A stretch of 64,000 nucleotides of DNA, taken from assembly GCF_008727795.1 (NCBI RefSeq), contig NZ_CP044222.1, forward strand, positions 2,046,001 through 2,110,000. The letters are read 5' to 3'. Origin of the DNA: Nitrincola iocasae (GTDB lineage: Bacteria > Pseudomonadota > Gammaproteobacteria > Pseudomonadales > Balneatricaceae). A program made the position numbers and the translations under genes. Shown one piece after another: positions 18,868 to 26,018 of the stretch (positions within the stretch are counted from its first letter, which is position 1; every line of letters begins with the position of its first letter). Under the pieces are notes generated by a model. The model was not told the DNA's origin and did not search any database. It saw only the letters and a list, made by a program, of their open reading frames with translations.

Positions 18868-19691
18868 CATCCAACACTATTCTAAAATGGGGCATTCGCT
18901 TCTATATCACCCTGTTTTTTCTTTACCTGTTCACTCCCCTGATCATCATGTCAGCCGCCACCTTCAACGACAGCCGTTTTCCGACCATTTCACCCTGGCG
19001 TGGCACCACGCTAAAATGGTTTGAGGAACTCTGGAGCGACACCAGTATGTGGCAAGCTTTGAGCAATAGCGCTGTGATCGCTGCAGGTGTGCTGATGATT
19101 GCGGTACCTATCGGCGTTGCCTGCGCCCTGTTTCTATCCACCTACCGGGGAAGTGGCAAGCATTTTATCTATGGACTGATGCTGTCTCCCCTATTAACTC
19201 CCGGAGTCATTATCGGTATATCCACACTGATTTTCTGGCGTAGCCTGAACGTCAATGGTGGTATTCTTCTCACCATTATTGCTCAAACCACCTTTATCGC
19301 TGCTTATGTCATGCTGATGATCCTGGCACGGATGCAGCGTTTTGATCGGACCCTGGAAAATGCGGCTTTCAGCCTGGGTGCCAGCCACCTGCAAGTATTC
19401 AGGCGCATCACCCTGCCCTATCTGATGCCCGCCATACTTTCAGCCGGTGTCATCGCCTTTTTACAATCCTTCGAAAATTACAACACAACACTGTTTGTTA
19501 AGGGCCATGATACAACCCTCACCGTCTATATCGCTTCTAAAGTCAGAACAGGTCTAACTCCTTCGATTAATGCGTTAGGATTAGTCCTGATTGTGGTTAC
19601 CATTCTGCTCGCTGCGGCTTATGAACTCAGGCGCCGACACGAAGCCAAGGTTACAGAGCAAGCGGCTGCGCAGATTGCACAGTCAGATTGA
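18864..19691 (+). CDS. Polyamine-type ABC transporter permease (PotC/PotI-like)
   Basis: Second membrane subunit of the importer, 275 residues from the ATG at 18864, whose ATGA overlaps the stop of the first permease. About six transmembrane helices are visible. The EAA loop reads SLGASHLQVFRRITLPYLMP, close to the PotC consensus. The last 25 residues are charged and cytoplasmic. A longer frame beginning at 18801 would run inside the upstream gene and is not credible. With 15719-18867 this completes a four-gene importer; the phosphodiesterase gene begins 38 bases later and may share the transcript. Confidence 0.92.
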   Translation: MTSNTILKWGIRFYITLFFLYLFTPLIIMSAATFNDSRFPTISPWRGTTLKWFEELWSDTSMWQALSNSAVIAAGVLMIAVPIGVACALFLSTYRGSGKHFIYGLMLSPLLTPGVIIGISTLIFWRSLNVNGGILLTIIAQTTFIAAYVMLMILARMQRFDRTLENAAFSLGASHLQVFRRITLPYLMPAILSAGVIAFLQSFENYNTTLFVKGHDTTLTVYIASKVRTGLTPSINALGLVLIVVTILLAAAYELRRRHEAKVTEQAAAQIAQSD

Positions 19692-19729
19692 CCTTAAATG
19701 AATCTGAAGCTCTATGATTAGGAATAACT

Positions 19730-20446
19730 ATGCTTGCTAGTCGTTTAATTGCTCATCGCGGCTGTTCTTTGTTGGCACCTGAAAATACTCTGGCAGCCAT
19801 GTCACTCAGTAAAAAACTGGGTGTAGATTGGGTAGAGCTCGATGCTAACCTCATGGGCGATGGTACAGTGGTGGTGTTTCATGACGACCGGCTTGAGCGC
19901 CTGACGAATGGGCAGGGTATGCTGATGGACTTGAGTGTCGAGGATTTAGCCGGTCTGGATGCGGGTAGCCATTTTTCAGCGGCTTACCAGGGGGAAACCA
20001 TCCCGACCCTGGAGCAGATGCTCAAGCAGCTCGACCGGGATCAACTGGGATTGAATCTGGAAATCAAATGCTACCCCAGTTTCACTGCCGAACAGATTGT
20101 CCTGCCGGTTATAGCGTTACTTGAACGTCACTGGACCGCATTTGAACGTCTGATTATCTCTTGCTTTGAAACAGAGGTGCTGACGCTGATTCGCCAGCAT
20201 AAACCGGACTGGCCGCTAGGTCAGTTATGGGAAGAACTACCCAGTGACTGGCAAACAACCGTGGAACAGCTCAATGCAGTCAGTGTGCATCTGGATCACA
20301 CGACTTTAACTAACGCGCAAGCCAAAGCGATTAAACAGTCTGGTCTGGATTTGTATGTTTATACCGTGAATGACAAAACCACGGCGAAGCGTTTATTTGA
20401 CATGGGTGTTGATGGTATTTTTACAGATGATCCCACCCTGTTTTAG
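19730..20446 (+). CDS. ugpQ: Glycerophosphodiester phosphodiesterase (UgpQ-like)
   Basis: GDPD-family enzyme, 238 residues, which hydrolyses glycerophosphodiesters such as glycerophosphocholine to glycerol-3-phosphate and an alcohol. The TIM-barrel catalytic set is visible: HR at residues 9-10, PENT with E18, ELD at 37-39, and the general-acid histidine in FHDDRLERLTNG. LNLEIKCY carries the later metal-binding glutamate. There is no signal peptide, so it is a cytoplasmic UgpQ type rather than periplasmic GlpQ. It lies 38 bases after the polyamine-type importer, with AGGA at its start. The pairing raises the question whether the importer carries a phosphodiester or its alcohol moiety; that is inference only. 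Confidence 0.9.
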   Translation: MLASRLIAHRGCSLLAPENTLAAMSLSKKLGVDWVELDANLMGDGTVVVFHDDRLERLTNGQGMLMDLSVEDLAGLDAGSHFSAAYQGETIPTLEQMLKQLDRDQLGLNLEIKCYPSFTAEQIVLPVIALLERHWTAFERLIISCFETEVLTLIRQHKPDWPLGQLWEELPSDWQTTVEQLNAVSVHLDHTTLTNAQAKAIKQSGLDLYVYTVNDKTTAKRLFDMGVDGIFTDDPTLF

Positions 20447-20512
20447 TTAACCATCAACTCAGCAAACGTCAGATCAAAACCTACTCTGTAGGTGATTATA
20501 ATTTATACCGGA

Positions 20513-21511
20513 TTATCGTCTTGGAGATTTTGGCTTTGCCGATAGAGGTCTGGAAGCAGACCTAGGAGTTCCTTTTGTCGCCGCAGTCCTTTTAGAGGTC
20601 GACTTCAAACCGGGACGCGCTGCTTTTTTGGCATTAGCACGCGAATCACTTCGTCCACGTGCACCGGCGGTGGAGCCAGAGCTTCGTGGCTTAGGCTGAC
20701 CTGCCGAGGCGGGTTTACGTGACCTACTGGGCGTATTTTTAGAAGATTTTGCTGTTTTAGCTGTTTTTTTAGCGGCAGGTGATGCATGGGTATCAGACTG
20801 GGCTGTCAGTTTAGCGATAGTGTCAATTTCAGCCGCTGTTAAATCACGCCAGTCCCCCAGTGCCAGGCCTTTTAACGACACATTCATAATACGCACACGC
20901 TCCAGGCGGGTAACCTGATAGCCAAAATGCTCGCACATGCGTCTGATCTGTCGATTAAGCCCCTGAACCAAAATGATTTTAAAAACAAAGGTCGAAACCT
21001 TTTCAATTTTACACTTTTTGGTTACCTGACCCAGGATGGGTACACCAGCCATCATCCCCTGTAAAAAAGTATCTGTTATCGGCTTGTTTACTGTGACCAG
21101 GTATTCTTTTTCATGATTATTACTGGCCCGAAGAATCTTATTGACCAGATCACCATTGTTGGTCAGAAAAATCAGCCCCTGTGAATCCTTGTCCAGACGC
21201 CCTATCGGAAATATACGTACGCCATGATTGACAAAATCAACGATATTGCCCTTTTCTGATGCTTCGGTCGTACTGACAATACCCACGGGTTTATTCAGCG
21301 CAATAAACACCAGGTCATCTTCTTCATAGGGTTCCAGCGTCTGACCATTCACCTTGACAATACTGCCAGGAAAAACCTGATCACCGGTTGTCGCACGCTT
21401 ACCATCAATAAACACATTACCCTGCTCAATATAGCGATCAGCTTCACGACGTGAACACATGCCACTTTCACTGATGTACTTATTGATACGAGTTGATGTT
21501 TTAAAAACCAT
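20513..21511 (-). CDS. rluF: 23S rRNA pseudouridine synthase RluF with basic C-terminal tail
   Basis: RsuA-family pseudouridine synthase, expected to modify U2604 of 23S rRNA. An S4 RNA-binding domain (about 6-60: RINKYISESGMCSRREADRY) is followed by the catalytic domain, with the aspartate in GRLDKDSQG (about 104-112) and the RQIRRMCEHFGYQVTRLERV motif that defines the group. After about residue 240 the protein continues as a 90-residue Lys/Arg/Ser/Ala-rich disordered tail, longer than in E. coli RluF (290 residues in all). The tail probably adds RNA affinity. The ATG at 21511 has a GGAAGG ribosome-binding site. It converges with ugpQ and is separated from the upstream cold-shock gene by a terminator and repeats. 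Confidence 0.9.
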   Translation of the reverse strand: MVFKTSTRINKYISESGMCSRREADRYIEQGNVFIDGKRATTGDQVFPGSIVKVNGQTLEPYEEDDLVFIALNKPVGIVSTTEASEKGNIVDFVNHGVRIFPIGRLDKDSQGLIFLTNNGDLVNKILRASNNHEKEYLVTVNKPITDTFLQGMMAGVPILGQVTKKCKIEKVSTFVFKIILVQGLNRQIRRMCEHFGYQVTRLERVRIMNVSLKGLALGDWRDLTAAEIDTIAKLTAQSDTHASPAAKKTAKTAKSSKNTPSRSRKPASAGQPKPRSSGSTAGARGRSDSRANAKKAARPGLKSTSKRTAATKGTPRSASRPLSAKPKSPRR

Positions 21512-21561
21512 AATACCTTCCGAATGGGCGTATCACTTCACATGCGCCGCTCCTGCGCATC

Positions 21562-21658
21562 CATGCGCCCGCGGCATATTGCGCCACGGACGGCGCCTAT
21601 GCAGAAAATGCAGGAGCAGTTTTCTGTCCGTACATCCTGTACATGCGCCCGCGGCATA
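21562..21658. repeat. Pair of 17-bp direct repeats upstream of rluF
   Basis: CATGCGCCCGCGGCATA occurs exactly at 21562-21578 and 21642-21658, 80 bases apart. The unit contains the palindromic core CCGCGG. The flanks are also related (GCATCCATGCGCC and GTACATCCTGTACATGCGCC), which suggests two decayed copies of one short extragenic element. Confidence 0.7.
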
Positions 21659-21670
21659 CCGTACATAACC

Positions 21671-21697
21671 AAAAACGGGCCACTAGGGCCCGTTTTT
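21671..21697. terminator. Bidirectional intrinsic terminator downstream of the cold-shock gene
   Basis: AAAAACGGGCC and GGCCCGTTTTT form an 11-pair stem around a five-base loop, with T-runs on either strand. In the minus direction it terminates the cold-shock gene, whose stop is at 21720. In the plus direction nothing but repeats lies upstream. Confidence 0.85.
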
Positions 21698-21719
21698 ATA
21701 TCGTCGCTGAACTCGAGGT

Positions 21720-21929
21720 TCAGATCGCTACGATGTTTTCCGCCTGAGGACCTTTCTGGCCCTGAGTCACAGCAAACTGTACTTGCTGACCTTCGGTCAG
21801 GGTTTTGAAACCTGAACCAGAGATAGCGCTGAAATGGGCGAAGACGTCCGGTCCAGACTGCTGTTCAATAAAACCGAAACCTTTAGCTTCGTTGAACCAT
21901 TTGACGGTACCAGTAGTGACGTTTGACAT
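21720..21929 (-). CDS. CspA-family cold-shock protein
   Basis: A 69-residue single cold-shock domain with both nucleic-acid-binding motifs: KGFGFIEQ (RNP1) and VFAHFSAI (RNP2). It binds single-stranded RNA/DNA and acts as an RNA chaperone. I start it at the ATG at 21929 (MSNVTTGTVKWFN), which is the family N-terminus; an upstream in-frame ATG at 21968 would add 13 unrelated residues. The promoter at 22101-22128 predicts a 5' leader of about 165 bases, as in cspA. The start has only a weak ribosome-binding site (GAGATT), consistent with translation controlled by leader structure. A second cold-shock gene (cspD) is at 36292. Confidence 0.95.
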   Translation of the reverse strand: MSNVTTGTVKWFNEAKGFGFIEQQSGPDVFAHFSAISGSGFKTLTEGQQVQFAVTQGQKGPQAENIVAI

Positions 21930-22100
21930 AATATTAATCTCGATCAAAATATAAAAATTGTGAATCAATCAGCAAAATTGCCAGAAGGATTCGGTCATGC
22001 TTTAAGTAATGTTGGAACTTATGTTTTCAGAACGAGGGTCATACTATGATGCAGGACGTCGAAATGGTGCATAAATACAAGCTACTTTAAAAACAAGTTA

Positions 22101-22128
22101 AGTATACACCCTATTTTGTTGTTGTCAA
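22101..22128 (-). promoter_or_regulatory. Sigma-70 promoter and long leader of the cold-shock gene
   Basis: Reading leftwards, TTGACA (22128-22123) and TATACT (22106-22101) are 16 bases apart. Transcription would start near 22094, giving about 165 bases of untranslated leader before the ATG at 21929. The boxes are the best pair I found in the window. Confidence 0.8.
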
Positions 22129-22210
22129 AGCTTTATTTCACTACCACTTAAGATAGTCGCACAACCTTTCGTCCACTATATAAATAGGACCTACAGGACT
22201 CTTGGGCTAA

Positions 22211-22300
22211 TGGGCCAGATCGGTCTGACACGCCGTGAACACATCCCTGTGGGCTCCAGCGCGCCATCCATGGCGCACAGGGTCAGCCAGATCCGATCCC
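22211..22300. repeat. Dispersed intergenic repeat, copy 2 (palindromic element)
   Basis: This copy carries the shared 17-mer (22224-22240), a CACA/TGTG mini-hairpin (22240-22251), GGCTCC (22252-22257), a GCGCCAT/ATGGCGC hairpin with a CC loop (22261-22276), and an enclosing CCCTGT/ACAGGG pair (22245-22250 with 22277-22282). The outermost flanks (GATC...CTGAC and GTCAG...GATC) are also roughly complementary. The whole element can fold as one branched structure. Copy 1 ends tpm. Confidence 0.7.
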
Positions 22301-22451
22301 ATCAGCCCCCACCACTTGGGTGCCAACGTAAGGTTCATTTAATAGCAGTTCTTGTAAAACTTTCAGCCATACTGTCGAATCAAAAACTGAGTGGCCATGA
22401 CCTATGCAATGAACACGCAGTTTATCTTTGGACTGGCAGAGGACTTCGAGC
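22301..22451. other. Intergenic spacer without recognised gene
   Basis: About 150 bases between two repeat elements. A 26-codon frame (ATG at 22397) runs into the neighbouring inverted repeat and is not convincing. I see no terminator, promoter or RNA gene here; it may be decayed sequence. Confidence 0.4.
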
Positions 22452-22594
22452 GGGGTGGTGATATCGCTTTGATGTGACCGTCTGCCGCCAGGACGGCGGC
22501 AGTCGAGCGGTCAGGGATGACGAAAAGCGTGTCACAGCAAAGCGATATTACCACCCCAGCTAAGCACCAACCAAAGTGATACCACCACCCCAGC
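22452..22594. repeat. MITE-like inverted repeat downstream of msrB, with an extra half-copy
   Basis: A left arm at 22452-22471 (GGGGTGGTGATATCGCTTTG) matches a right arm at 22538-22557 as an inverted repeat with one difference. Nested inside are TGTGAC/GTCACA (22473-22478 with 22531-22536) and CTGCCGCC/GGCGGCAG (22482-22489 with 22495-22502). The element is thus a 106-base foldable unit flanked by the trinucleotide AGC on both sides. A related half-arm (GTGATACCACCACCCCAGC) lies at 22576-22594. No transposase is encoded. The structure may also serve as the msrB transcript end. Confidence 0.75.
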
Positions 22595-22607
22595 ATGACA
22601 CCAAAAA

Positions 22608-23048
22608 TCAACTTAACGGCTTACCAACCCTATCCAGGTACTCAGCATAACCCGCCTCCTCCATCTCCTCCACCGGAATAAAGCGCAGCGAAGCCGAGTT
22701 CATACAGTAGCGCAAACCCGTAGGATTGGGACCATCGTTGAACACATGCCCCAGGTGGGAATCAGCCGTGCGACTGCGGATTTCGGTACGTGCTGCAAAC
22801 AAGGATTGATCTTCTTTTTCAACTACAGCTTCACTATCAACCGGTCTGACAAAGCTGGGCCAACCGCTGCCCGATTCAAATTTATCCGCTGAAGAGAATA
22901 ACGCTTCTCCAGAAACAACATCCACATACAGCCCTACGTCCTTGTTATCCCAATAAGCATTATCAAAAGGACGCTCAGTCGCATCTTCCTGGGTGACTTG
23001 GTACTGCAAGGGAGTCAGTCGTGTTTTAAGATCTTCGTTATCAGTCAT
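22608..23048 (-). CDS. msrB: Peptide-methionine (R)-S-oxide reductase
   Basis: MsrB reduces the R-epimer of oxidised methionine in proteins. It has 146 residues with the family blocks SGSGWPSF, DSHLGHVFNDG (H98, H101) and the catalytic cysteine in RYCMNSASLRFIP (C115). The two CxxC zinc pairs of the zinc-binding class are absent (residues 40-50 read LYVDVVSGEAL; 92-98 read SRTADSH), so this is the zinc-free class. It is the last gene of the ftsK-to-msrB run, 40 bases after ubiF. Its upstream partner genes are not oxidative-stress genes, so its place is probably historical. Confidence 0.93.
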   Translation of the reverse strand: MTDNEDLKTRLTPLQYQVTQEDATERPFDNAYWDNKDVGLYVDVVSGEALFSSADKFESGSGWPSFVRPVDSEAVVEKEDQSLFAARTEIRSRTADSHLGHVFNDGPNPTGLRYCMNSASLRFIPVEEMEEAGYAEYLDRVGKPLS

Positions 23049-23088
23049 AGCCTGGCCTCATAATGTAGATTTACACAGATGCAAAGGC

Positions 23089-24306
23089 TTATACGGCACG
23101 ACGCGCCAATTCGGGCACCGGCCCTTCAAGACCCATGGCAAAGCGGGTAACCCTTGGTTTGGCAAACGGCAGGCGTTCCGCCAGACCCAAGCCAACATTG
23201 CGTATCAGCTTTAAGGGTAGCAGGTCATTGCTGAACATGCGGTAGAACATATCCATTGATTGCATCATCAACAAATTCTGTTTACGTCGCGCCTGTTCAT
23301 ATCGGATCAGAGTCGTCTGACTGTAGAACGCATCCCCCTGATCCTGCACACCCAGCAGCACCTCGGCTAGCATAGCAGCATCCATAAAGCCTATATTAAC
23401 TCCCTGCCCGGCTAATGGATGGATCATATGGGCTGCATCGCCAGCCAGCGCAACACCCTCTTGCACATAGGTCAGTGCATGCTGACGGCGCAGCGGGAAA
23501 AAGCCACGCTCAAGCACCTGGTTAATCTGACCCAGGCAGTCGGGAAAGGTTTGATGCAGTTCCTGTAAAAAATCGGTATCGGACAGACTAAGCAAGCGTT
23601 TAACTTCATCGGGTGTGTTGTACCATACCACTGAGCCCTGATTACCTGTCAGCGGCAGGAAAGCCAGTGGCCCGGTCGGGGTAAACTGCTGCCAGGTGAT
23701 ATCCTGCTGCGGGTAGTCAGTCACCACCGAGGCAACCAATGCGTGCTGGTTGTAATCCCATTTATGAATACCGATGCCGGCCGCCTGACGCACCCGGGAT
23801 TCCCCTCCATCGGCACCGATCAGCAAACGGGCGACCAACTCACGTCCACCGTCGAGCTGCACCAGACTGGAACCCGGCGAGTAATCGATCGCTTGCACCT
23901 TAGCAGGACAGATCAAGTCGATGTTATCAAAGCGCTGCAGGGTTTCCAGCAGCGCCAACTGAGTGATACGGTTTTCAACAATATTACCCAGCCAGGGCTC
24001 CCCGACTTCGTCGGACTTGAATTCAGTTGAAGCCATGGACTCGCTGGATTCCCATACCTTCATGCGCTGATAAGGGCAGAGTCGACGCGAAGTAATGCCT
24101 TCCCAGGCACCTAGATTACGTAACAGATTTTCTGAAGCCACACTCAGCGCCGACACCCGCAAATCATGGGGCTGAGAGTACTCAAACGCCACTGGATACT
24201 CGTGCTCTATCACCGCGATCTGATAACGACTGTTGCCCAGCGCACAGGCAATAGCCGAACCGACCATGCCGCCCCCAACAATGACGATATCGTAGTGTGT
24301 ATTCAT
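23089..24306 (-). CDS. ubiF: FAD-dependent ubiquinone biosynthesis hydroxylase (UbiF-like)
   Basis: Flavin monooxygenase of the UbiH/UbiF/UbiI group, 405 residues. Motifs: the N-terminal dinucleotide fold GGGMVGSA (11-18), DG-type LLIGADGGESRVRQ (about 161-174), and the second FAD motif ALAGDAAHMIHPLAGQG. Regions such as TWQQFTPTGPLAFLPL and QSMDMFYRMFSNDLLPL match UbiF, the enzyme for C6 hydroxylation of demethoxyubiquinol, better than UbiH or UbiI. This assignment is from memory of the E. coli protein, so a UbiH-like role is the alternative. It follows serS by 13 bases on the same strand. Confidence 0.8.
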   Translation of the reverse strand: MNTHYDIVIVGGGMVGSAIACALGNSRYQIAVIEHEYPVAFEYSQPHDLRVSALSVASENLLRNLGAWEGITSRRLCPYQRMKVWESSESMASTEFKSDEVGEPWLGNIVENRITQLALLETLQRFDNIDLICPAKVQAIDYSPGSSLVQLDGGRELVARLLIGADGGESRVRQAAGIGIHKWDYNQHALVASVVTDYPQQDITWQQFTPTGPLAFLPLTGNQGSVVWYNTPDEVKRLLSLSDTDFLQELHQTFPDCLGQINQVLERGFFPLRRQHALTYVQEGVALAGDAAHMIHPLAGQGVNIGFMDAAMLAEVLLGVQDQGDAFYSQTTLIRYEQARRKQNLLMMQSMDMFYRMFSNDLLPLKLIRNVGLGLAERLPFAKPRVTRFAMGLEGPVPELARRAV

Positions 24307-24319
24307 CCGTTAATCCCTG

Positions 24320-25594
24320 TTAAACATGGGTGATGCCGCCCATATAGGGTAATAGCACCTCTGGAACCCGAATCCGGCCATCCGCCTGCTGATAGTTTTC
24401 CATCACCGCCACCAGCGTACGACCAACGGCCAGACCGGAGCCGTTCAAGCTGTGCAGCAGTTCGGGCTTACCGGTTTCAGGATTACGCCAGCGTGCCAAC
24501 ATGCGACGCGCCTGAAAATCGCCCATATTGGAGCAAGAGGAAATTTCCCGGTACTTCTGCTGGCCTGGCAGCCAGACTTCAATATCGTAGGTTTTAGTGG
24601 CACCAAAACCCATATCCCCGCCGCAGAGATTTACGACACGATATGGCAGTACCAGTAATTGCAGAATACGTTCGGCATGTGCCGTCAGTTCCTCAAGCGC
24701 TTGCATAGAGCTTGACGGCTCCACCAGGTTGACCAGTTCAACTTTCTCGAACTGATGCTGACGAATCATGCCACGGGTGTCACGTCCGGAGGCGCCTGCT
24801 TCGGAGCGGAAGCAAGGGGTATGGGCGACAAATTTCAGTGGCAATGCGGCCGCATCAACAATCTGGTCACGAACCAGATTGGTGACGGGCACTTCGGCTG
24901 TTGGAATCAGGTAGTAAGAGCGATCACCAAAGGGCAGTTTGAACAGGTCTTCTTCAAACTTGGGTAGCTGACCGGTACCCGTCAGTGAATCGGCATTCAC
25001 CATAAAGGGTACATTCACTTCGGTATAACCGTGGCTGGCTGTGTGGGTATCCAGCATAAACTGCGCCAAAGCGCGGTGCAGACGAGCCAGTGGACCCCGC
25101 ATCACAGCAAATCGCGAACCGGTCAGTTTGGCAGCCGTTTCAAAGTCCAGTTGGGTATCACGCTCACCCAGGGATACATGGTCCAATGGCTCAAAATCAA
25201 AGCTGGGTAACGTGCCCCAAAGACGCACTTCAACATTATCCTCTTCGGAGGCACCTTCAGGCACGCTGTCATCCGGCAGATTGGGAATACCCAGCAGCAG
25301 ATCATCCAGTTCAGCCTGAAGTGTCTGCAAGGCGGCTTTAGCTTGATCCAGCTTGTCGCCTAACTGCCCGACTTCAGCCAGCAAGGGCGCGATATCCTCA
25401 CCCGACGCTTTAGCCTTACCGATGCTTTTTGAGCGGGTATTGCGTTCATTTTGCAGGCTTTCGGTGTCAACTTGCAGTTTACGGCGCTGCTCTTCCAGCG
25501 CACTGAAACGCTCAAGTGGAAACTCAAAGCCTTTTTTCTTCAATAGCCGGGTAATTTCTTCCGGGTTCGCACGAACAATTTTCGGATCAAGCAT
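24320..25594 (-). CDS. serS: Seryl-tRNA synthetase
   Basis: Class II synthetase charging tRNA-Ser, 424 residues. The N-terminal coiled-coil arm that grips the tRNA extra arm (about 30-105) is visible as a charged heptad-like stretch. Class II motif 2 reads FRSEAGASGRDTRGMIRQHQF and motif 3 reads NGSGLAVGRTLVAVMENYQ. The start is ATG at 25594 with the family N-terminus MLDPKIVRANPEE. It lies 36 bases after crcB and 13 before ubiF, inside the ftsK-rarA run, the same neighbourhood as in E. coli. Confidence 0.97.
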   Translation of the reverse strand: MLDPKIVRANPEEITRLLKKKGFEFPLERFSALEEQRRKLQVDTESLQNERNTRSKSIGKAKASGEDIAPLLAEVGQLGDKLDQAKAALQTLQAELDDLLLGIPNLPDDSVPEGASEEDNVEVRLWGTLPSFDFEPLDHVSLGERDTQLDFETAAKLTGSRFAVMRGPLARLHRALAQFMLDTHTASHGYTEVNVPFMVNADSLTGTGQLPKFEEDLFKLPFGDRSYYLIPTAEVPVTNLVRDQIVDAAALPLKFVAHTPCFRSEAGASGRDTRGMIRQHQFEKVELVNLVEPSSSMQALEELTAHAERILQLLVLPYRVVNLCGGDMGFGATKTYDIEVWLPGQQKYREISSCSNMGDFQARRMLARWRNPETGKPELLHSLNGSGLAVGRTLVAVMENYQQADGRIRVPEVLLPYMGGITHV

Positions 25595-25630
25595 GCAAGA
25601 CTCTTCCTGTCACAGTATGAATCTGTCGGG

Positions 25631-26005
25631 TTAAAAAAATAAACGGGTAAACCACAAGCCAAGATAAAGGGCCGTTATGCACAGGATAACACTCAATAAG
25701 ATATAAATCAGCGCTGCGCTAAAGTGCCCTTCATTCAGTAACGTAACGGCTTCCAGCGAGAAGGTAGAGAAGGTAGTGAAACCGCCCAGCAAGCCGGTCA
25801 TCAACAAAGGGCGCATTTCGGGAGACAGGCGGGCTTTTTCCATAATCAGCACAAACACCACGCCCATTAGCAATGAACCCAACAGGTTAACACTCAGTGT
25901 GCCCAATGGCAGGCGTGAATCACTGGTATTAAGCCAGGATGACAGCCAATAACGAGCCGAGGCGCCTAAAGCACCCCCCAGAGCTACCGCAAGCATATGC
26001 ATCAT
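25631..26005 (-). CDS. crcB: CrcB/Fluc fluoride channel
   Basis: Small four-helix membrane protein (124 residues) that works as an antiparallel dimer exporting fluoride. The GxLGGFTTFSTF motif that lines the pore is present (residues about 71-83, as GLLGGFTTFSTFSLE). NLLGSLLMG in helix 2 provides the conserved Asn. It is 13 bases after rarA and 36 before serS. I see no fluoride riboswitch, which fits its place inside an operon. Confidence 0.95.
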   Translation of the reverse strand: MMHMLAVALGGALGASARYWLSSWLNTSDSRLPLGTLSVNLLGSLLMGVVFVLIMEKARLSPEMRPLLMTGLLGGFTTFSTFSLEAVTLLNEGHFSAALIYILLSVILCITALYLGLWFTRLFF

Positions 26006-26018
26006 AAGGGATTTCCTA

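Noticed and set aside
22402..22611. 69-residue minus-strand frame between the repeats and msrB
   Set aside because: It runs through the inverted-repeat element, so its sequence is explained by the repeat.
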